Source: Trichobilharzia regenti
Taxonomy: Eukaryota; Platyhelminthes; Trematoda; Strigeidida; Schistosomatidae
Length of the DNA: 64,000 nucleotides
Direction: 5' to 3'
Assembly: GCA_944472135.2 (NCBI GenBank)
Contig: OX235270.1
Span: forward strand, 82,469,168 to 82,533,167
Under the pieces are notes generated by a model that saw only the letters and a program-made list of their open reading frames with translations, was not told where the DNA came from and searched no databases. A program made the position numbers and the translations under genes. The stretch's first letter is position 1. Each line of letters opens with the position of its first letter. Shown piece after piece: positions 19,560 to 34,313 of this stretch.

Positions 19560-20999
19560 TCAATCACCACATCCGCCACACGTGGAATATCTCCTTGCGT
19601 ATTTATAACGATGTCTCGGTTTGCTTGCAAGTAGCTGCGACCTTCTAACTGATTCTGTGATTCTATTTTCATCATTATTATCTGGACTTATTTCTGAATT
19701 GTCTACAAAATCAGGATTAGTAGCGGAATCATTAATATTATAATTGGAACCACCCACTTCATTTATTGTCACTTTGTCCAGGTGTCTGTTATGAACTGAG
19801 TGATCTTTGATGTCTAATATCTTCACCACTCGATTTCCCATTTTTTGTAGTATGATTCCAACGGAAGGTCTATAGTCATTCCCTTTGTAATAATGTGCAT
19901 TAGAAGTCATCGACATCAGATGCTTTCTGAGAATTCGAGATTTGAAACGTTTTGCAGGACTTTCACGGGTACCTGTATACTCTGCATTCAACAGACGCAG
20001 TCTATGCATATGCAGCAATTCCTCCATTTTAATCAGTTGCTCTCTCTTCTCATCCAGTTTTTCTCGTGTTTTCGACAGTTCGCATTGTGACTCGGCTACC
20101 TCATTTTTGAAAACAGTTGACGCTTGAGTTGTTGAACTTGTAGTGGAGGTTTTCATTGGATGAGATTGAGTATTTTGAAAAGTTGAAAGACACATTGACT
20201 CCATTTTACTAGACGGATTGGGAGAATTATAAGAGTTCTGAGTAAAATAAGTACTCGAACTTCTGCAAACAGTCTTGATGTGTCCAACTTTACCACATTT
20301 GTGACACTTAGCACCCCGAAAACGTCAAGTGCTTCGTAGATGTAACTTTCCACAGGAAAAACACGGTTTAATGTTTTTGATATCTCGCTGTATTCTGTTA
20401 CCTGTGGACGACAGTTTGGATTGCTTTCCATGAACACTTGTATTTTCGACTTTGGACAGCATGACATCAGATACTGACGTAGTGGGAGCAGAGTATTCAC
20501 TGTTGACATCTTCATATGTAATACATAAATCTTTAGCAGTTTGAAAGGTACAAGAAGGAATCTGAATTAACTCTTTCTCTAACTTAGGAACATTTATTCC
20601 AGCAATTAGACGATCACGTAGTTGAGAATGCAGCTGATCTCCAAAGTTACACTTTGAAGCTTGTATTTGGAGTTGAAGAATAAAGTCTCTAATCTTCTGG
20701 TTGGGAGCACGAACCAGTTTATTGAATTGAGCCCTCTCTCTGGTCTCAAAAGTAGTTACATGAAAGTGATGTATCGGAAGTTCACGAATCTTGACATATG
20801 ACAGAGAAATAGGCTTATCTGGAAACGCTAGATTCCTCACTAGGGTATATGCATCTGGCCCAATAGCAGTGATGAAATGTGCTGGTATTTTGTCATCCCG
20901 AACATTCTTTGAAATGCACCACGCATCGAAGCATTCAAGGTAATCAGCAATCTCCCGCGGAGAACCATTTATAGGGAATTTTCCAAGATTATTTAGATC
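19560..20999 (-). pseudogene. Array copy 4: gag-integrase tail fusion ORF
   Basis: Internal TGA at 20325-20327. Protein as in copy 1; shorter primer-site form (unit 1638 bp). Confidence 0.83.
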
Positions 21000-21197
21000 C
21001 CTCGCGACGCCAATTTGTAGTAATTATTTGTAATCGTAGTATTGGTATTTCGAGATGACCGAACTACAAGAGTCCAACGAAAACACAGAGAGGGCGGAAT
21101 TCAGGAATTTGTATTTAGCGGAATTATATTGCAATTCATATAAGAAACATATAAACAATCAACAGTAAGTATTTAAACAATACAGAGATAGAAATTG

Positions 21198-22637
21198 TCA
21201 ATCACCACATCCGCCACACGTGGAATATCTCCTTGCGTATTTATAACGATGTCTCGGTTTGCTTGCAAGTAGCTGCGACCTTCTAACTGATTCTGTGATT
21301 CTATTTTCATCATTATTATCTGGACTTATTTCTGAATTGTCTACAAAATCAGGATTAGTAGCGGAATCATTAATATTATAATTGGAACCACCCACTTCAT
21401 TTATTGTCACTTTGTCCAGGTGTCTGTTATGAACTGAGTGATCTTTGATGTCTAATATCTTCACCACTCGATTTCCCATTTTTTGTAGTATGATTCCAAC
21501 GGAAGGTCTATAGTCATTCCCTTTGTAATAATGTGCATTAGAAGTCATCGACATCAGATGCTTTCTGAGAATTCGAGATTTGAAACGTTTTGCAGGACTT
21601 TCACGGGTACCTGTATACTCTGCATTCAACAGACGCAGTCTATGCATATGCAGCAATTCCTCCATTTTAATCAGTTGCTCTCTCTTCTCATCCAGTTTTT
21701 CTCGTGTTTTCGACAGTTCGCATTGTGACTCGGCTACCTCATTTTTGAAAACAGTTGACGCTTGAGTTGTTGAACTTGTAGTGGAGGTTTTCATTGGATG
21801 AGATTGAGTATTTTGAAAAGTTGAAAGACACATTGACTCCATTTTACTAGACGGATTGGGAGAATTATAAGAGTTCTGAGTAAAATAAGTACTCGAACTT
21901 CTGCAAACAGTCTTGATGTGTCCAACTTTACCACATTTGTGACACTTAGCACCCCGAAAACGTCAAGTGCTTCGTAGATGTAACTTTCCACAGGAAAAAC
22001 ACGGTTTAATGTTTTTGATATCTCGCTGTATTCTGTTACCTGTGGACGACAGTTTGGATTGCTTTCCATGAACACTTGTATTTTCGACTTTGGACAGCAT
22101 GACATCAGATACTGACGTAGTGGGAGCAGAGTATTCACTGTTGACATCTTCATATGTAATACATAAATCTTTAGCAGTTTGAAAGGTACAAGAAGGAATC
22201 TGAATTAACTCTTTCTCTAACTTAGGAACATTTATTCCAGCAATTAGACGATCACGTAGTTGAGAATGCAGCTGATCTCCAAAGTTACACTTTGAAGCTT
22301 GTATTTGGAGTTGAAGAATAAAGTCTCTAATCTTCTGGTTGGGAGCACGAACCAGTTTATTGAATTGAGCCCTCTCTCTGGTCTCAAAAGTAGTTACATG
22401 AAAGTGATGTATCGGAAGTTCACGAATCTTGACATATGACAGAGAAATAGGCTTATCTGGAAACGCTAGATTCCTCACTAGGGTATATGCATCTGGCCCA
22501 ATAGCAGTGATGAAATGTGCTGGTATTTTGTCATCCCGAACATTCTTTGAAATGCACCACGCATCGAAGCATTCAAGGTAATCAGCAATCTCCCGCAGAG
22601 AACCATTTATAGGGAATTTTCCAAGATTATTTAGATC
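21198..22637 (-). pseudogene. Array copy 5: gag-integrase tail fusion ORF
   Basis: Internal TGA at 21963-21965. Near its gag start 'cccgcagag' replaces 'cccgcggag' (22594), changing Pro to Leu; the same change is found in copies 8 and 12. Longer primer-site form. Confidence 0.83.
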
Positions 22638-22837
22638 CTGCTCGCGACGCCAATTTGTAGTAATTATTTGTAATCGTAGTATTGGTATTTCGAGATGACC
22701 GAACTACAAGAGTCCAACGAAAACACAGAGAGGGCGGAATTCAGGAATTTGTATTTAGCGGAATTATATTGCAATTCATATAAGAAACATATAAACAATC
22801 AACAGTAAGTATTTAAACAATACAGAGATAGAAATTG

Positions 22838-24277
22838 TCAATCACCACATCCGCCACACGTGGAATATCTCCTTGCGTATTTATAACGATGTCTCGGTTT
22901 GCTTGCAAGTAGCTGCGACCTTCTAACTGATTCTGTGATTCTATTTTCATCATTATTATCTGGACTTATTTCTGAATTGTCTACAAAATCAGGATTAGTA
23001 GCGGAATCATTAATATTATAATTGGAACCACCCACTTCATTTATTGTCACTTTGTCCAGGTGTCTGTTATGAACTGAGTGATCTTTGATGTCTAATATCT
23101 TCACCACTCGATTTCCCATTTTTTGTAGTATGATTCCAACGGAAGGTCTATAGTCATTCCCTTTGTAATAATGTGCATTAGAAGTCATCGACATCAGATG
23201 CTTTCTGAGAATTCGAGATTTGAAACGTTTTGCAGGACTTTCACGGGTACCTGTATACTCTGCATTCAACAGACGCAGTCTATGCATATGCAGCAATTCC
23301 TCCATTTTAATCAGTTGCTCTCTCTTCTCATCCAGTTTTTCTCGTGTTTTCGACAGTTCGCATTGTGACTCGGCTACCTCATTTTTGAAAACAGTTGACG
23401 CTTGAGTTGTTGAACTTGTAGTGGAGGTTTTCATTGGATGAGATTGAGTATTTTGAAAAGTTGAAAGACACATTGACTCCATTTTACTAGACGGATTGGG
23501 AGAATTATAAGAGTTCTGAGTAAAATAAGTACTCGAACTTCTGCAAACAGTCTTGATGTGTCCAACTTTACCACATTTGTGACACTTAGCACCCCGAAAA
23601 CGTCAAGTGCTTCGTAGATGTAACTTTCCACAGGAAAAACACGGTTTAATGTTTTTGATATCTCGCTGTATTCTGTTACCTGTGGACGACAGTTTGGATT
23701 GCTTTCCATGAACACTTGTATTTTCGACTTTGGACAGCATGACATCAGATACTGACGTAGTGGGAGCAGAGTATTCACTGTTGACATCTTCATATGTAAT
23801 ACATAAATCTTTAGCAGTTTGAAAGGTACAAGAAGGAATCTGAATTAACTCTTTCTCTAACTTAGGAACATTTATTCCAGCAATTAGACGATCACGTAGT
23901 TGAGAATGCAGCTGATCTCCAAAGTTACACTTTGAAGCTTGTATTTGGAGTTGAAGAATAAAGTCTCTAATCTTCTGGTTGGGAGCACGAACCAGTTTAT
24001 TGAATTGAGCCCTCTCTCTGGTCTCAAAAGTAGTTACATGAAAGTGATGTATCGGAAGTTCACGAATCTTGACATATGACAGAGAAATAGGCTTATCTGG
24101 AAACGCTAGATTCCTCACTAGGGTATATGCATCTGGCCCAATAGCAGTGATGAAATGTGCTGGTATTTTGTCATCCCGAACATTCTTTGAAATGCACCAC
24201 GCATCGAAGCATTCAAGGTAATCAGCAATCTCCCGCGGAGAACCATTTATAGGGAATTTTCCAAGATTATTTAGATC
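22838..24277 (-). pseudogene. Array copy 6: gag-integrase tail fusion ORF
   Basis: Internal TGA at 23603-23605. Protein as in copy 1; shorter primer-site form. Confidence 0.83.
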
Positions 24278-24475
24278 CCTCGCGACGCCAATTTGTAGTA
24301 ATTATTTGTAATCGTAGTATTGGTATTTCGAGATGACCGAACTACAAGAGTCCAACGAAAACACAGAGAGGGCGGAATTCAGGAATTTGTATTTAGCGGA
24401 ATTATATTGCAATTCATATAAGAAACATATAAACAATCAACAGTAAGTATTTAAACAATACAGAGATAGAAATTG

Positions 24476-25915
24476 TCAATCACCACATCCGCCACACGTG
24501 GAATATCTCCTTGCGTATTTATAACGATGTCTCGGTTTGCTTGCAAGTAGCTGCGACCTTCTAACTGATTCTGTGATTCTATTTTCATCATTATTATCTG
24601 GACTTATTTCTGAATTGTCTACAAAATCAGGATTAGTAGCGGAATCATTAATATTATAATTGGAACCACCCACTTCATTTATTGTCACTTTGTCCAGGTG
24701 TCTGTTATGAACTGAGTGATCTTTGATGTCTAATATCTTCACCACTCGATTTCCCATTTTTTGTAGTATGATTCCAACGGAAGGTCTATAGTCATTCCCT
24801 TTGTAATAATGTGCATTAGAAGTCATCGACATCAGATGCTTTCTGAGAATTCGAGATTTGAAACGTTTTGCAGGACTTTCACGGGTACCTGTATACTCTG
24901 CATTCAACAGACGCAGTCTATGCATATGCAGCAATTCCTCCATTTTAATCAGTTGCTCTCTCTTCTCATCCAGTTTTTCTCGTGTTTTCGACAGTTCGCA
25001 TTGTGACTCGGCTACCTCATTTTTGAAAACAGTTGACGCTTGAGTTGTTGAACTTGTAGTGGAGGTTTTCATTGGATGAGATTGAGTATTTTGAAAAGTT
25101 GAAAGACACATTGACTCCATTTTACTAGACGGATTGGGAGAATTATAAGAGTTCTGAGTAAAATAAGTACTCGAACTTCTGCAAACAGTCTTGATGTGTC
25201 CAACTTTACCACATTTGTGACACTTAGCACCCCGAAAACGTCAAGTGCTTCGTAGATGTAACTTTCCACAGGAAAAACACGGTTTAATGTTTTTGATATC
25301 TCGCTGTATTCTGTTACCTGTGGACGACAGTTTGGATTGCTTTCCATGAACACTTGTATTTTCGACTTTGGACAGCATGACATCAGATACTGACGTAGTG
25401 GGAGCAGAGTATTCACTGTTGACATCTTCATATGTAATACATAAATCTTTAGCAGTTTGAAAGGTACAAGAAGGAATCTGAATTAACTCTTTCTCTAACT
25501 TAGGAACATTTATTCCAGCAATTAGACGATCACGTAGTTGAGAATGCAGCTGATCTCCAAAGTTACACTTTGAAGCTTGTATTTGGAGTTGAAGAATAAA
25601 GTCTCTAATCTTCTGGTTGGGAGCACGAACCAGTTTATTGAATTGAGCCCTCTCTCTGGTCTCAAAAGTAGTTACATGAAAGTGATGTATCGGAAGTTCA
25701 CGAATCTTGACATATGACAGAGAAATAGGCTTATCTGGAAACGCTAGATTCCTCACTAGGGTATATGCATCTGGCCCAATAGCAGTGATGAAATGTGCTG
25801 GTATTTTGTCATCCCGAACATTCTTTGAAATGCACCACGCATCGAAGCATTCAAGGTAATCAGCAATCTCCCGCGGAGAACCATTTATAGGGAATTTTCC
25901 AAGATTATTTAGATC
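24476..25915 (-). pseudogene. Array copy 7: gag-integrase tail fusion ORF
   Basis: Internal TGA at 25241-25243. Protein as in copy 1; shorter primer-site form. The LTR on its gag side (LTR 8) is the first with the 'agaatcc' variant. Confidence 0.83.
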
Positions 25916-26113
25916 CCTCGCGACGCCAATTTGTAGTAATTATTTGTAATCGTAGTATTGGTATTTCGAGATGACCGAACTACAAGAATCCAACGAAAAC
26001 ACAGAGAGGGCGGAATTCAGGAATTTGTATTTAGCGGAATTATATTGCAATTCATATAAGAAACATATAAACAATCAACAGTAAGTATTTAAACAATACA
26101 GAGATAGAAATTG

Positions 26114-27553
26114 TCAATCACCACATCCGCCACACGTGGAATATCTCCTTGCGTATTTATAACGATGTCTCGGTTTGCTTGCAAGTAGCTGCGACCTTCT
26201 AACTGATTCTGTGATTCTATTTTCATCATTATTATCTGGACTTATTTCTGAATTGTCTACAAAATCAGGATTAGTAGCGGAATCATTAATATTATAATTG
26301 GAACCACCCACTTCATTTATTGTCACTTTGTCCAGGTGTCTGTTATGAACTGAGTGATCTTTGATGTCTAATATCTTCACCACTCGATTTCCCATTTTTT
26401 GTAGTATGATTCCAACGGAAGGTCTATAGTCATTCCCTTTGTAATAATGTGCATTAGAAGTCATCGACATCAGATGCTTTCTGAGAATTCGAGATTTGAA
26501 ACGTTTTGCAGGACTTTCACGGGTACCTGTATACTCTGCATTCAACAGACGCAGTCTATGCATATGCAGCAATTCCTCCATTTTAATCAGTTGCTCTCTC
26601 TTCTCATCCAGTTTTTCTCGTGTTTTCGACAGTTCGCATTGTGACTCGGCTACCTCATTTTTGAAAACAGTTGACGCTTGAGTTGTTGAACTTGTAGTGG
26701 AGGTTTTCATTGGATGAGATTGAGTATTTTGAAAAGTTGAAAGACACATTGACTCCATTTTACTAGACGGATTGGGAGAATTATAAGAGTTCTGAGTAAA
26801 ATAAGTACTCGAACTTCTGCAAACAGTCTTGATGTGTCCAACTTTACCACATTTGTGACACTTAGCACCCCGAAAACGTCAAGTGCTTTGTAGATGTAAC
26901 TTTCCACAGGAAAAACACGGTTTAATGTTTTTGATATCTCGCTGTATTCTGTTACCTGTGGACGACAGTTTGGATTGCTTTCCATGAACACTTGTATTTT
27001 CGACTTTGGACAGCATGACATCAGATACTGACGTAGTGGGAGCAGAGTATTCACTGTTGACATCTTCATATGTAATACATAAATCTTTAGCAGTTTGAAA
27101 GGTACAAGAAGGAATCTGAATTAACTCTTTCTCTAACTTAGGAACATTTATTCCAGCAATTAGACGATCACGTAGTTGAGAATGCAGCTGATCTCCAAAG
27201 TTACACTTTGAAGCTTGTATTTGGAGTTGAAGAATAAAGTCTCTAATCTTCTGGTTGGGAGCACGAACCAGTTTATTGAATTGAGCCCTCTCTCTGGTCT
27301 CAAAAGTAGTTACATGAAAGTGATGTATCGGAAGTTCACGAATCTTGACATATGACAGAGAAATAGGCTTATCTGGAAACGCTAGATTCCTCACTAGGGT
27401 ATATGCATCTGGCCCAATAGCAGTGATGAAATGTGCTGGTATTTTGTCATCCCGAACATTCTTTGAAATGCACCACGCATCGAAGCATTCAAGGTAATCA
27501 GCAATCTCCCGCAGAGAACCATTTATAGGGAATTTTCCAAGATTATTTAGATC
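26114..27553 (-). pseudogene. Array copy 8: gag-integrase tail fusion ORF
   Basis: Internal TGA at 26879-26881. First copy with LQST in place of LRST just before the TGA, plus the Pro-to-Leu gag change shared with copies 5 and 12. INV. Confidence 0.83.
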
Positions 27554-27753
27554 CTGCTCGCGACGCCAATTTGTAGTAATTATTTGTAATCGTAGTATTG
27601 GTATTTCGAGATGACCGAACTACAAGAGTCCAACGAAAACACAGAGAGGGCGGAATTCAGGAATTTGTATTTAGCGGAATTATATTGCAATTCATATAAG
27701 AAACATATAAACAATCAACAGTAAGTATTTAAACAATACAGAGATAGAAATTG

Positions 27754-29193
27754 TCAATCACCACATCCGCCACACGTGGAATATCTCCTTGCGTATTTAT
27801 AACGATGTCTCGGTTTGCTTGCAAGTAGCTGCGACCTTCTAACTGATTCTGTGATTCTATTTTCATCATTATTATCTGGACTTATTTCTGAATTGTCTAC
27901 AAAATCAGGATTAGTAGCGGAATCATTAATATTATAATTGGAACCACCCACTTCATTTATTGTCACTTTGTCCAGGTGTCTGTTATGAACTGAGTGATCT
28001 TTGATGTCTAATATCTTCACCACTCGATTTCCCATTTTTTGTAGTATGATTCCAACGGAAGGTCTATAGTCATTCCCTTTGTAATAATGTGCATTAGAAG
28101 TCATCGACATCAGATGCTTTCTGAGAATTCGAGATTTGAAACGTTTTGCAGGACTTTCACGGGTACCTGTATACTCTGCATTCAACAGACGCAGTCTATG
28201 CATATGCAGCAATTCCTCCATTTTAATCAGTTGCTCTCTCTTCTCATCCAGTTTTTCTCGTGTTTTCGACAGTTCGCATTGTGACTCGGCTACCTCATTT
28301 TTGAAAACAGTTGACGCTTGAGTTGTTGAACTTGTAGTGGAGGTTTTCATTGGATGAGATTGAGTATTTTGAAAAGTTGAAAGACACATTGACTCCATTT
28401 TACTAGACGGATTGGGAGAATTATAAGAGTTCTGAGTAAAATAAGTACTCGAACTTCTGCAAACAGTCTTGATGTGTCCAACTTTACCACATTTGTGACA
28501 CTTAGCACCCCGAAAACGTCAAGTGCTTTGTAGATGTAACTTTCCACAGGAAAAACACGGTTTAATGTTTTTGATATCTCGCTGTATTCTGTTACCTGTG
28601 GACGACAGTTTGGATTGCTTTCCATGAACACTTGTATTTTCGACTTTGGACAGCATGACATCAGATACTGACGTAGTGGGAGCAGAGTATTCACTGTTGA
28701 CATCTTCATATGTAATACATAAATCTTTAGCAGTTTGAAAGGTACAAGAAGGAATCTGAATTAACTCTTTCTCTAACTTAGGAACATTTATTCCAGCAAT
28801 TAGACGATCACGTAGTTGAGAATGCAGCTGATCTCCAAAGTTACACTTTGAAGCTTGTATTTGGAGTTGAAGAATAAAGTCTCTAATCTTCTGGTTGGGA
28901 GCACGAACCAGTTTATTGAATTGAGCCCTCTCTCTGGTCTCAAAAGTAGTTACATGAAAGTGATGTATCGGAAGTTCACGAATCTTGACATATGACAGAG
29001 AAATAGGCTTATCTGGAAACGCTAGATTCCTCACTAGGGTATATGCATCTGGCCCAATAGCAGTGATGAAATGTGCTGGTATTTTGTCATCCCGAACATT
29101 CTTTGAAATGCACCACGCATCGAAGCATTCAAGGTAATCAGCAATCTCCCGCGGAGAACCATTTATAGGGAATTTTCCAAGATTATTTAGATC
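27754..29193 (-). pseudogene. Array copy 9: gag-integrase tail fusion ORF
   Basis: Internal TGA at 28519-28521. LQST, INV; ordinary Pro near the gag start. Confidence 0.83.
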
Positions 29194-29393
29194 CTGCTCG
29201 CGACGCCAATTTGTAGTAATTATTTGTAATCGTAGTATTGGTATTTCGAGATGACCGAACTACAAGAATCCAACGAAAACACAGAGAGGGCGGAATTCAG
29301 GAATTTATATTTAGCGGAATTATATTGCAATTCATATAAGAAACATATAAACAATCAACAGTAAGTATTTAAACAATACAGAGATAGAAATTG

Positions 29394-30833
29394 TCAATCA
29401 CCACATCCGCCACACGTGGAATATCTCCTTGCGTATTTATAACGATGTCTCGGTTTGCTTGCAAGTAGCTGCGACCTTCTAACTGATTCTGTGATTCTAT
29501 TTTCATCATTATTATCTGGACTTATTTCTGAATTGTCTACAAAATCAGGATTAGTAGCGGAATCATTAATATTATAATTGGAACGACCCACTTCATTTAT
29601 TGTCACTTTGTCCAGGTGTCTGTTATGAACTGAGTGATCTTTGATGTCTAATATCTTCACCACTCGATTTCCCATTTTTTGTAGTATGATTCCAACGGAA
29701 GGTCTATAGTCATTCCCCTTGTAATAATGTGCATTAGAAGTCATCGACATCAGATGCTTTCTGAGAATTCGAGATTTGAAACGTTTTGCAGGACTTTCAC
29801 GGGTACCTGTATACTCTGCATTCAACAGACGCAGTCTATGCATATGCAGCAATTCCTCCATTTTAATCAGTTGCTCTCTCTTCTCATCCAGTTTTTCTCG
29901 TGTTTTCGACAGTTCGCATTGTGACTCGGCTACCTCATTTTTGAAAACAGTTGACGCTTGAGTTGTTGAACTTGTAGTGGAGGTTTTCATTGGATGAGAT
30001 TGAGTATTTTGAAAAGTTGAAAGACACATTGACTCCATTTTACTAGACGGATTGGGAGAATTATAAGAGTTCTGAGTAAAATAAGTACTCGAACTTCTGC
30101 AAACAGTCTTGATGTGTCCAACTTTACCACATTTGTGACACTTAGCACCCCGAAAACGTCAAGTGCTTCGTAGATGTAACTTTCCACAGGAAAAACACGG
30201 TTTAATGTTTTTGATATCTCGCTGTATTCTGTTACCTGTGGACGACAGTTTGGATTGCTTTCCATGAACACTTGTATTTTCGACTTTGGACAGCATGACA
30301 TCAGATACTGACGTAGTGGGAGCAGAGTATTCACTGTTGACATCTTCATATGTAATACATAAATCTTTAGCAGTTTGAAAGGTACAAGAAGGAATCTGAA
30401 TTAACTCTTTCTCTAACTTAGGAACATTTATTCCAGCAATTAGACGATCACGTAGTTGAGAATGCAGCTGATCTCCAAAGTTACACTTTGAAGCTTGTAT
30501 TTGGAGTTGAAGAATAAAGTCTCTAATCTTCTGGTTGGGAGCACGAACCAGTTTATTGAATTGAGCCCTCTCTCTGGTCTCAAAAGTAGTTACATGAAAG
30601 TGATGTATCGGAAGTTCACGAATCTTGACATATGACAGAGAAATAGGCTTATCTGGAAACGCTAGATTCCTCACTAGGGTATATGCATCTGGCCCAATAG
30701 CAGTGATGAAATGTGCTGGTATTTTGTCATCCCGAACATTCTTTGAAATGCACCACGCATCGAAGCATTCAAGGTAATCAGCAATCTCCCGCGGAGAACC
30801 ATTTATAGGGAATTTTCCAAGATTATTTAGATC
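29394..30833 (-). pseudogene. Array copy 10: gag-integrase tail fusion ORF
   Basis: Internal TGA at 30159-30161. Private Gly-to-Arg change in the tail ('EVGRSN', near 29584) and a silent change near 29719. Reverts to LRST between LQST copies; INV. Confidence 0.83.
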
Positions 30834-31033
30834 CTGCTCGCGACGCCAATTTGTAGTAATTATTTGTAATCGTAGTATTGGTATTTCGAGATGACCGAAC
30901 TACAAGAGTCCAACGAAAACACAGAGAGGGCGGAATTCAGGAATTTGTATTTAGCGGAATTATATTGCAATTCATATAAGAAACATATAAACAATCAACA
31001 GTAAGTATTTAAACAATACAGAGATAGAAATTG

Positions 31034-32473
31034 TCAATCACCACATCCGCCACACGTGGAATATCTCCTTGCGTATTTATAACGATGTCTCGGTTTGCTT
31101 GCAAGTAGCTGCGACCTTCTAACTGATTCTGTGATTCTATTTTCATCATTATTATCTGGACTTATTTCTGAATTGTCTACAAAATCAGGATTAGTAGCGG
31201 AATCATTAATATTATAATTGGAACCACCCACTTCATTTATTGTCACTTTGTCCAGGTGTCTGTTATGAACTGAGTGATCTTTGATGTCTAATATCTTCAC
31301 CACTCGATTTCCCATTTTTTGTAGTATGATTCCAACGGAAGGTCTATAGTCATTCCCTTTGTAATAATGTGCATTAGAAGTCATCGACATCAGATGCTTT
31401 CTGAGAATTCGAGATTTGAAACGTTTTGCAGGACTTTCACGGGTACCTGTATACTCTGCATTCAACAGACGCAGTCTATGCATATGCAGCAATTCCTCCA
31501 TTTTAATCAGTTGCTCTCTCTTCTCATCCAGTTTTTCTCGTGTTTTCGACAGTTCGCATTGTGACTCGGCTACCTCATTTTTGAAAACAGTTGACGCTTG
31601 AGTTGTTGAACTTGTAGTGGAGGTTTTCATTGGATGAGATTGAGTATTTTGAAAAGTTGAAAGACACATTGACTCCATTTTACTAGACGGATTGGGAGAA
31701 TTATAAGAGTTCTGAGTAAAATAAGTACTCGAACTTCTGCAAACAGTCTTGATGTGTCCAACTTTACCACATTTGTGACACTTAGCACCCCGAAAACGTC
31801 AAGTGCTTTGTAGATGTAACTTTCCACAGGAAAAACACGGTTTAATGTTTTTGATATCTCGCTGTATTCTGTTACCTGTGGACGACAGTTTGGATTGCTT
31901 TCCATGAACACTTGTATTTTCGACTTTGGACAGCATGACATCAGATACTGACGTAGTGGGAGCAGAGTATTCACTGTTGACATCTTCATATGTAATACAT
32001 AAATCTTTAGCAGTTTGAAAGGTACAAGAAGGAATCTGAATTAACTCTTTCTCTAACTTAGGAACATTTGTTCCAGCAATTAGACGATCACGTAGTTGAG
32101 AATGCAGCTGATCTCCAAAGTTACACTTTGAAGCTTGTATTTGGAGTTGAAGAATAAAGTCTCTAATCTTCTGGTTGGGAGCACGAACCAGTTTATTGAA
32201 TTGAGCCCTCTCTCTGGTCTCAAAAGTAGTTACATGAAAGTGATGTATCGGAAGTTCACGAATCTTGACATATGACAGAGAAATAGGCTTATCTGGAAAC
32301 GCTAGATTCCTCACTAGGGTATATGCATCTGGCCCAATAGCAGTGATGAAATGTGCTGGTATTTTGTCATCCCGAACATTCTTTGAAATGCACCACGCAT
32401 CGAAGCATTCAAGGTAATCAGCAATCTCCCGCGGAGAACCATTTATAGGGAATTTTCCAAGATTATTTAGATC
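31034..32473 (-). pseudogene. Array copy 11: gag-integrase tail fusion ORF
   Basis: Internal TGA at 31799-31801. LQST, and the first copy with Ile-to-Thr ('AGTNVPK', near 32070), a change shared by copies 11-14. Confidence 0.83.
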
Positions 32474-32673
32474 CTGCTCGCGACGCCAATTTGTAGTAAT
32501 TATTTGTAATCGTAGTATTGGTATTTCGAGATGACCGAACTACAAGAATCCAACGAAAACACAGAGAGGGCGGAATTCAGGAATTTGTATTTAGCGGAAT
32601 TATATTGCAATTCATATAAGAAACATATAAACAATCAACAGTAAGTATTTAAACAATACAGAGATAGAAATTG

Positions 32674-34113
32674 TCAATCACCACATCCGCCACACGTGGA
32701 ATATCTCCTTGCGTATTTATAACGATGTCTCGGTTTGCTTGCAAGTAGCTGCGACCTTCTAACTGATTCTGTGATTCTATTTTCATCATTATTATCTGGA
32801 CTTATTTCTGAATTGTCTACAAAATCAGGATTAGTAGCGGAATCATTAATATTATAATTGGAACCACCCACTTCATTTATTGTCACTTTGTCCAGGTGTC
32901 TGTTATGAACTGAGTGATCTTTGATGTCTAATATCTTCACCACTCGATTTCCCATTTTTTGTAGTATGATTCCAACGGAAGGTCTATAGTCATTCCCTTT
33001 GTAATAATGTGCATTAGAAGTCATCGACATCAGATGCTTTCTGAGAATTCGAGATTTGAAACGTTTTGCAGGACTTTCACGGGTACCTGTATACTCTGCA
33101 TTCAACAGACGCAGTCTATGCATATGCAGCAATTCCTCCATTTTAATCAGTTGCTCTCTCTTCTCATCCAGTTTTTCTCGTGTTTTCGACAGTTCGCATT
33201 GTGACTCGGCTACCTCATTTTTGAAAACAGTTGACGCTTGAGTTGTTGAACTTGTAGTGGAGGTTTTCATTGGATGAGATTGAGTATTTTGAAAAGTTGA
33301 AAGACACATTGACTCCATTTTACTAGACGGATTGGGAGAATTATAAGAGTTCTGAGTAAAATAAGTACTCGAACTTCTGCAAACAGTCTTGATGTGTCCA
33401 ACTTTACCACATTTGTGACACTTAGCACCCCGAAAACGTCAAGTGCTTTGTAGATGTAACTTTCCACAGGAAAAACACGGTTTAATGTTTTTGATATCTC
33501 GCTGTATTCTGTTACCTGTGGACGACAGTTTGGATTGCTTTCCATGAACACTTGTATTTTCGACTTTGGACAGCATGACATCAGATACTGACGTAGTGGG
33601 AGCAGAGTATTCACTGTTGACATCTTCATATGTAATACATAAATCTTTAGCAGTTTGAAAGGTACAAGAAGGAATCTGAATTAACTCTTTCTCTAACTTA
33701 GGAACATTTGTTCCAGCAATTAGACGATCACGTAGTTGAGAATGCAGCTGATCTCCAAAGTTACACTTTGAAGCTTGTATTTGGAGTTGAAGAATAAAGT
33801 CTCTAATCTTCTGGTTGGGAGCACGAACCAGTTTATTGAATTGAGCCCTCTCTCTGGTCTCAAAAGTAGTTACATGAAAGTGATGTATCGGAAGTTCACG
33901 AATCTTGACATATGACAGAGAAATAGGCTTATCTGGAAACGCTAGATTCCTCACTAGGGTATATGCATCTGGCCCAATAGCAGTGATGAAATGTGCTGGT
34001 ATTTTGTCATCCCGAACATTCTTTGAAATGCACCACGCATCGAAGCATTCAAGGTAATCAGCAATCTCCCGCAGAGAACCATTTATAGGGAATTTTCCAA
34101 GATTATTTAGATC
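32674..34113 (-). pseudogene. Array copy 12: gag-integrase tail fusion ORF
   Basis: Internal TGA at 33439-33441. LQST, TNV, and the Pro-to-Leu gag change (34073) also found in copies 5 and 8, so it combines variants that are separate elsewhere. Confidence 0.83.
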
Positions 34114-34313
34114 CTGCTCGCGACGCCAATTTGTAGTAATTATTTGTAATCGTAGTATTGGTATTTCGAGATGACCGAACTACAAGAGTCCAACGAAAAC
34201 ACAGAGAGGGCGGAATTCAGGAATTTGTATTTAGCGGAATTATATTGCAATTCATATAAGAAACATATAAACAATCAACAGTAAGTATTTAAACAATACA
34301 GAGATAGAAATTG